From positions 1,449,364-1,457,506 of the forward strand of contig NZ_JAUDRJ010000003.1 in assembly GCF_030382115.1 (NCBI RefSeq): DNA of 8,143 nt, read 5' to 3'. Below the pieces are notes generated by a model. It searched no databases. It had not been told where the DNA came from and worked only from the letters and a program-made list of their open reading frames with translations. Made by a program: the position numbers and the translations under genes. Positions 6,022 to 8,143 of this stretch are shown in pieces; positions within the stretch are counted from its first letter, which is position 1; each line of letters starts with the position of its first letter. This stretch comes from Nostoc sp. GT001. GTDB lineage: Bacteria; Cyanobacteriota; Cyanobacteriia; Cyanobacteriales; Nostocaceae.

Positions 6022-6077
6022 AGTATTGTTTTAAGGGAGCTACAGAAAACAGATTTTCCCACGCAGGCACACTCAGA

Positions 6078-6136
6078 TACACTAATCTGCATATATTTTG
6101 CATATTTGCTTGGCTGTTTGTTGCTTTTACACTAAT
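6078..6136. repeat. 9-bp direct repeat in the divergent aspA-pgsA promoter region
   Basis: TACACTAAT occurs at 6078-6086 and at 6128-6136, 50 bases apart (about five helical turns). The second copy overlaps the proposed pgsA -10 box. The pair could be coincidence, or a binding site shared by the two divergent genes. Confidence 0.4.
6106..6133 (+). promoter_or_regulatory. candidate sigma-70-type promoter of pgsA
   Basis: TTGCTT (6106-6111) and TACACT (6128-6133) are separated by 16 bases and end 19 bases before the pgsA ATG, so the leader would be very short. Both boxes match the consensus at four positions of six. There is no Shine-Dalgarno sequence before the ATG. The match is modest and not verified. 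Confidence 0.4.
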
Positions 6137-6152
6137 TAATTTTGAATTTTCC

Positions 6153-6680
6153 ATGACTCTACCCAACTGGATTACTTTCTCTCGCCTTCTGGGTGTACCC
6201 TTTCTGCTTTATGGCTTGTACAACCCCACAGCACAAGCTAGATGGATATGTTTGGCGATTTTTATCGTTGCGGCGTTAACTGATTGGTTAGATGGCTATT
6301 TGGCACGGAAACTCAACCAAGTTAGTGAATTGGGTAAATTTCTTGACCCCTTAGTGGATAAATTTCTAGTACTTGCGCCATTGATGGTTTTGATTGAACT
6401 AGGAAAAGTACCTGCTTGGGGAGTGTTTTTAATTTTAGCGCGGGAATTAGCGATCGCTGGTTGGCGGGTGAATCAAACGACAATTACCGGGGCGAATATT
6501 TGGGGTAAACTAAAAACAGTTAGTCAAATAGTGGCGATCGCACTTCTGATTGCACCCCTACCTGAAGTCTGGCAAACTCCCTCTCTAATTGCCTTTTGGA
6601 TTTCTGTTGCTCTAACTTTAATTTCTGGGGGTATTTATATTTTGCCGCAAAAAGCTACCACTAATGAAACGGCAAGATAG
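6153..6680 (+). CDS. pgsA: CDP-diacylglycerol--glycerol-3-phosphate 3-phosphatidyltransferase
   Basis: The enzyme transfers the phosphatidyl group of CDP-diacylglycerol to glycerol 3-phosphate, giving phosphatidylglycerol phosphate. This is the committed step to phosphatidylglycerol, which cyanobacteria need for photosystems. The CDP-alcohol phosphatidyltransferase signature is complete: D44-W-L-D47-G48-Y-L-A51-R52, then G61, D65 and D69 with the usual spacing. The 175-residue protein is hydrophobic, with about five to six membrane segments, and starts NWITFSRLLGVPF, typical of PgsA rather than phosphatidylserine synthase. Length is normal. It diverges from aspA. Two HIP1 octamers (6450, 6534) mark it as resident DNA. 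An IS1-family element sits 72 bases past its stop codon and no terminator was seen between them. Confidence 0.95.
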   Translation: MTLPNWITFSRLLGVPFLLYGLYNPTAQARWICLAIFIVAALTDWLDGYLARKLNQVSELGKFLDPLVDKFLVLAPLMVLIELGKVPAWGVFLILARELAIAGWRVNQTTITGANIWGKLKTVSQIVAIALLIAPLPEVWQTPSLIAFWISVALTLISGGIYILPQKATTNETAR

Positions 6681-6744
6681 TATTGTAACTACGAAAAATA
6701 CACCTTTAAGTTCAAAATCAAATCAAATGAGCTGCATGGTACTA

Positions 6745-6752
6745 ATATTTTT
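6745..6752. repeat. 8-bp target-site duplication, left copy
   Basis: ATATTTTT directly abuts the left inverted repeat and is identical to 7508-7515 on the other side of the element. An 8-bp AT-rich duplication is normal for IS1-family insertion. Confidence 0.85.
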
Positions 6753-6777
6753 GGCGTTGCATAATGGCGGTATGAAT
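6753..6777. repeat. IS1-family inverted repeat, 25 bp (insB side)
   Basis: Identical in reverse complement to 7483-7507. The last base overlaps the stop codon of insB (6777-6779). Confidence 0.93.
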
Positions 6778-7112
6778 CATACTGAAACTGGAACATCCCA
6801 AAACTTGAGATAGTGAAGTAGCAATCGAATCGAGTATTTCAGCATTTGTGCTGATTTGGAATAACATAGCGTTTTTCGATGCAATCGAGCGAGATAGTGG
6901 CGCAACCGGGTGTTTTCCCCCTCAACTCGTGTCATGTAAGTCTTGCTCACAATCTGGTCGCCCTCTGGAATAAAGCCTGGATAGACCAACCATCCATCCG
7001 TGACATAGAAATAGCACTGCCAAGTACCTACAATATCCCATAACGGTCGAAAAGTTTCGGCGCTATGGTCGCCCAAAACCCACGCTAAAATACCTTGTGT
7101 GAAGTGGTTCAC
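6777..7112 (-). CDS. insB: IS1-family transposase, insB part (catalytic C-terminus)
   Basis: This frame supplies the rest of the DDE catalytic domain. VTDGW contains the second catalytic Asp (residue 39 here), and TRVEGENTRLRHYLARLHRKT contains the catalytic Glu (probably E64) and the following Arg/Lys helix typical of IS1. The frame is open further upstream to the A8 tract at 7135-7142 and reads KNKVWLWTAVNHF there. The listed start is a GTG at 7112 and is probably not used alone. A -1 shift from insA gives a continuous InsAB' transposase of about 230 aa, the usual IS1 length. The 111-residue product alone would lack the first Asp and the DNA-binding part. Confidence 0.9.
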   Translation of the reverse strand: MNHFTQGILAWVLGDHSAETFRPLWDIVGTWQCYFYVTDGWLVYPGFIPEGDQIVSKTYMTRVEGENTRLRHYLARLHRKTLCYSKSAQMLKYSIRLLLHYLKFWDVPVSV

Positions 7113-7468
7113 TGCTGTCCAAAGCCAAACTTTGTTTTTTTTGAGCCGACGAACGTTTCTAGTTCATCGAGTTCGCCAACTTCTGGAATTGTCTCTGGAT
7201 CATAAACATCAGGTAGCAGTTCTCCTACAAGTTTTACCCAAGTAATCAATGTCGTGTGATGCACACCTTTGACCCGTTCAATGCCACGAAATCCCATACC
7301 ATTAACGTACATTTTCAGGCATTCCCGTTTCACTTCATCACTGTATCCTTGAGGTGGTTCGTACCGATCAATAAATTGGCGATCGCAATTACAGCAAATG
7401 TGATTCTGTTTACCTCTTTTATTTCCGTTCTTACGGATATGAGACGACCCACAACGCGGACATTCCAT
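7109..7468 (-). CDS. insA: IS1-family InsA, zinc-ribbon/HTH DNA-binding protein
   Basis: The 119-residue product starts MECPRCGS and has a Cys4 zinc ribbon (C3, C6, C25, C28). A helix-turn-helix region follows at about 58-80 (GFRGIERVKGVHHTTLITWVK), then the ELDELE segment whose Asp (D101) is the first residue of the DDE triad. In IS1 the unshifted InsA binds the inverted repeats and represses transposition, while the -1 frameshift product InsAB' is the transposase. The ATG at 7468 has a good Shine-Dalgarno GAGGT (7481-7477) eight bases upstream, lying within the right end of the element. The InsA stop codon overlaps the insB frame. Confidence 0.93.
   Translation of the reverse strand: MECPRCGSSHIRKNGNKRGKQNHICCNCDRQFIDRYEPPQGYSDEVKRECLKMYVNGMGFRGIERVKGVHHTTLITWVKLVGELLPDVYDPETIPEVGELDELETFVGSKKTKFGFGQQ
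7135..7142 (-). promoter_or_regulatory. A8 -1 ribosomal frameshift site joining insA and insB
   Basis: On the minus strand insA reads TCA AAA AAA ACA AAG. Eight A residues followed by C allow slippage by one base back, giving AAA AAC AAA GTT and the conserved KNKVWLWTAV peptide of insB. This agrees with the A-run frameshift windows known in IS1. No downstream stimulatory structure was assessed. Confidence 0.85.
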
Positions 7469-7482
7469 CCAGTTTTACCTCA

Positions 7483-7507
7483 ATTCATACCGCCATTATG
7501 CAACGCC
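7483..7507. repeat. IS1-family inverted repeat, 25 bp (insA side)
   Basis: Perfect inverted copy of 6753-6777. The Shine-Dalgarno of insA lies just inside it. Confidence 0.93.
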
Positions 7508-7515
7508 ATATTTTT
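7508..7515. repeat. 8-bp target-site duplication, right copy
   Basis: ATATTTTT, identical to 6745-6752. It runs into two further T residues, so the insertion went into an AT-rich tract. Confidence 0.85.
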
Positions 7516-7533
7516 TTATTTGGAAATCCTTTA

Positions 7534-7597
7534 GAACTCGAAAGTTGAGCCTTTGAACTCGGAAGTTTAAGATCAAAAGTTTAAAACTCGGAATTTT
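7534..7597. repeat. degenerate short repeats, AACTCGRAAKTT motif
   Basis: Three near-copies lie at 7535-7546 (AACTCGAAAGTT), 7556-7567 (AACTCGGAAGTT) and 7585-7596 (AACTCGGAATTT), 21 and 29 bases apart. The spacing is close to multiples of seven, which suggests decayed heptamer-type repeats. There is no gene in the surrounding 183-base spacer between the IS1 element and the IS5-family gene. Confidence 0.55.
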
Positions 7598-7643
7598 TAG
7601 AATTCGCAAACAAATAAAAAGTCGAGTTGAACAACAAATATGG

Positions 7644-7661
7644 GAGGCAATTTAGCGCCTC
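7644..7661. repeat. small hairpin GAGGC/GCCTC
   Basis: GAGGC (7644-7648) and GCCTC (7657-7661) form a 5-bp GC-rich stem with an 8-base loop. No T-run follows on either strand, so a terminator is unlikely. It may lie near the end of the IS5-family element, whose terminal repeat could not be fixed because the other end is outside the window. Confidence 0.4.
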
Positions 7662-7690
7662 ACCTTGAGAGCTGATTCGTAAAGTAAATA

Positions 7691-8143
7691 TTAAGCAGCT
7701 AATCGCCTAACCATGAGACGAAGCAAAGAACCATAAATCATGGCTTCACTGACTTCGGAATAGACCTCATAATCTTTACTCAACCGCCGAAATCGATTCA
7801 ACCATCCAAAAGTGCGCTCTACAATCCATCGCTTAGGCAATTGCTCAAAAGTGTTGGTGGTTCGTGCAATCACTTCCACTCGCACCTGCTCACCACAAAC
7901 TTGCTTGACAGCATTGGCAAAATTCTTACCAGAATAGCCTTGATCTACCCAGATCACTTCTAATTGGGATAATTTTTCCTTTGCTTCATCTAGTACAACC
8001 ACTGCTCCTAATCGTTCTGAGGCATTGGCTTCGGTGACGAACACCCCAACTAACAATCCTTGAGAGTCCACTACGATATGGCGTTTACGTCCTTTAACCT
8101 TCTTGCCACCATCGAAACCGTAGACCTCCCCTTTTTTTCCGTT
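7691..8143 (-). CDS. IS5-family transposase, C-terminal 150 residues (cut by window edge)
   Basis: The frame is open to the window end, beyond the first Met, and reads GKKGEVYGFDGGKKVKGRKR, a typical IS5-family segment, then HIVVDSQGLLVGV. The second DDE Asp is in WVDQGYSGKNF (D67 of the visible part) and the catalytic Glu is in RWIVERTFGWLNRFRRLSKDYE (E99), both intact. The first Asp and the N-terminal DNA-binding region lie outside the window. The stop codon is at 7691-7693. Many IS5-family elements have a single ORF and some use a frameshift, which cannot be judged here. The downstream terminal inverted repeat is probably within about 7660-7690 but is not proven. No HIP1 site is present. 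Confidence 0.92.
   Translation of the reverse strand, partial: NGKKGEVYGFDGGKKVKGRKRHIVVDSQGLLVGVFVTEANASERLGAVVVLDEAKEKLSQLEVIWVDQGYSGKNFANAVKQVCGEQVRVEVIARTTNTFEQLPKRWIVERTFGWLNRFRRLSKDYEVYSEVSEAMIYGSLLRLMVRRLAA

Larger units (their letters stand above)
6753..7507 (-). mobile_element. complete IS1-family insertion sequence, 755 bp
   Basis: The element is bounded by perfect 25-bp inverted repeats starting GGCGTTGCATAATGG, flanked by the 8-bp duplication ATATTTTT, and filled by the two overlapping frames typical of IS1 (insA and insB). Length is in the usual IS1 range. All parts needed for transposition appear intact and the repeats and duplication have no mismatch, which suggests a fairly recent insertion. 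A HIP1 octamer (7379-7386) inside insA suggests the element has long been at home in cyanobacteria. Confidence 0.95.

Noticed and set aside
5932..6135. 67-residue plus-strand frame over the aspA start and the intergenic region
   Set aside because: It is mostly antisense to aspA, and its tail reads through the proposed promoter of pgsA.
7256..7534. 92-residue plus-strand frame across insA and the IS right end
   Set aside because: It is antisense to insA and crosses the element boundary and the target duplication.

Overview
The window looks like chromosomal DNA from a filamentous, probably heterocyst-forming cyanobacterium (Nostocales type). The main evidence is nine copies of the cyanobacterial HIP1 octamer GCGATCGC, a run of short tandem heptamers between two genes, long AT-rich intergenic DNA, and several mobile elements. 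Species cannot be named from the sequence alone.

Layout. Positions 1-1110 hold one plausible small membrane-protein gene (minus strand, 104-289) and about 800 bases of AT-rich DNA without a convincing gene. A strong minus-strand intrinsic terminator lies at 1111-1142. From 1314 to 4513 (minus) a DUF362-family gene is split by a 2228-base group II intron (1742-3969). The intron is in the sense direction and carries a 526-residue reverse transcriptase/maturase/HNH endonuclease. Removing it from exactly these ends gives an uninterrupted 323-codon DUF362 reading frame. The intron has a GUGCG 5' end, a recognisable domain V and domain VI with a bulged A, and a perfect 7-bp EBS1-IBS1 match.

Upstream of DUF362 on the same strand is an aspartate ammonia-lyase gene (aspA-like, 4600-6021). 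The 86 bases between them consist almost entirely of twelve consecutive heptamers, which include a G-quadruplex motif on the plus strand. The likely transcription order is aspA, then DUF362 exon 1, the intron, DUF362 exon 2 and the terminator at 1111. Diverging from aspA is pgsA (6153-6680, plus), the phosphatidylglycerophosphate synthase gene.

The right end is a mobile-element patch. A structurally complete 755-bp IS1-family element (6753-7507) has perfect 25-bp inverted repeats, an 8-bp target duplication and an insA/insB pair joined by an A8 slippage tract. After a 183-base repeat-rich spacer comes the C-terminal 150 residues of an IS5-family transposase that runs off the window.

The most notable point is a structurally complete, probably splicing group II intron inside a conserved protein-coding gene rather than in intergenic or mobile DNA. 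Its inferred 3' splice site is unusual: a one-base shift would truncate the host protein. I see no defence system, CRISPR array, tRNA or rRNA here.
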